From Rhodocyclaceae bacterium (GTDB lineage: Bacteria; Pseudomonadota; Gammaproteobacteria; Burkholderiales; Rhodocyclaceae), in contig JAVBXY010000003.1 of the NCBI GenBank assembly GCA_030824275.1, positions 186,001 to 250,000 of the forward strand: a stretch of DNA of 64,000 bases, given 5' to 3'. How positions within the stretch are numbered: the stretch's first letter is position 1; each line of letters opens with the position of its first letter. Made by a program: the position numbers and the translations under genes. Below are positions 63,839 through 64,000 of the stretch, one piece after another. A model generated the notes under the pieces. It was given only the letters and a program-made list of their open reading frames with translations. It was not told the origin of the DNA and did not search any database.

Positions 63839-64000
63839 TCACAGGTCGGCCTCCACGAGGTGGCCTTTTTCTTCCATCCAGGCGCGGCGGCCGGAGGCTT
63901 CGCCCTTGCCCATCAGCAAGTTGAAGAGTTTCAGGGTCAGTTCCCGCGCCGCCGGATCGGCCGTGATCGGCAGCACGCGGCGCGTGGCCGGGTCCATCGC
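63839..64000 (-). CDS. parE: DNA topoisomerase IV subunit B, C-terminal end
   Basis: The reverse strand reads [32 protein letters not shown] and [11 protein letters not shown] then stop, the conserved TOPRIM-end of ParE (LMGKGEAxxRRxWME). The rest is outside the window. Its stop overlaps the possible GTG start of parC, consistent with a parE-parC operon. Confidence 0.92.
   Translation of the reverse strand, partial: AMDPATRRVLPITADPAARELTLKLFNLLMGKGEASGRRAWMEEKGHLVEADL

Overview
The window is about 64 kb of a high-GC chromosome from a betaproteobacterium. The gene content (paired acyl-CoA dehydrogenases, RelA separate from SpoT, AlaA-hom-thrC, map-glnD, a betaproteobacterial-type AddAB-like pair, a complete arn operon) fits Rhodocyclales or a close relative; this placement is inference. 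Genes are packed tightly, and most operon junctions are 4-bp ATGA overlaps. No rRNA, complete IS element, prophage or CRISPR array was seen.

Layout. 0-2.8 kb: leftward acyl-CoA dehydrogenase operon. 3.0 kb: tRNA-His and its terminator. 3.1-8.0 kb: mtfA, relA, a MASE2-like diguanylate cyclase and murI. 8.1-10.7 kb: OsmC-family gene behind a perfect CRP/FNR-type palindrome, then class I fumarase and a UPF0114 membrane protein. 10.7-21.4 kb: an acetate locus holding acs, a small membrane protein, an SLC5-histidine kinase hybrid (CbrA/CrbS-like), a receiver-only regulator, a kinase-like protein fused to a DnaQ-type exonuclease, and two tandem DUF294 nucleotidyltransferases. 21.4-32.1 kb: nitroreductase, hslR, rmuC, a 26-codon leader-like ORF, AddB-like nuclease, AddA-like helicase-nuclease, a DHH phosphoesterase and an M18 aminopeptidase. 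32.1-35.0 kb: accessory region with higBA between 38-bp direct repeats and two secreted proteins of unknown function. 35.0-38.9 kb: map-glnD-cNMP-binding operon. 38.9-40.6 kb: second accessory patch with a truncated type I secretion ABC gene and mazEF. 40.6-45.0 kb: a five-gene envelope operon (lipoprotein, LolD-like ATPase, FtsX-like permease, LolA-like protein, outer-membrane barrel). 45.1-55.6 kb: phoH, bcp and a full arn (Ara4N-lipid A) operon that carries a PilZ gene. 55.7-61.2 kb: alaA, GNAT, hom and thrC, with hom and thrC separated by a 1.1-kb toxin-antitoxin-type patch. 61.2-64 kb: a 45-aa membrane protein, parC and the 3' end of parE.

The most unusual signal is a 25-bp interspersed element (core AGTCGGCGCTGGCGATACGG) found about 22 times in both orientations. 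Its consensus has no stop codon in any of the six reading frames, and copies are read in all six frames inside genuine genes (for example [45 protein letters not shown]). Half of the intragenic copies lie in DNA-repair or topology genes (rmuC, addB, addA, parC). Related copies also occur next to murI, flank higBA, and form the hairpin after thrC. A second short scar-like motif (AAAGGGGTCAGGCTC-like) marks the truncated genes and the edges of the accessory patches.
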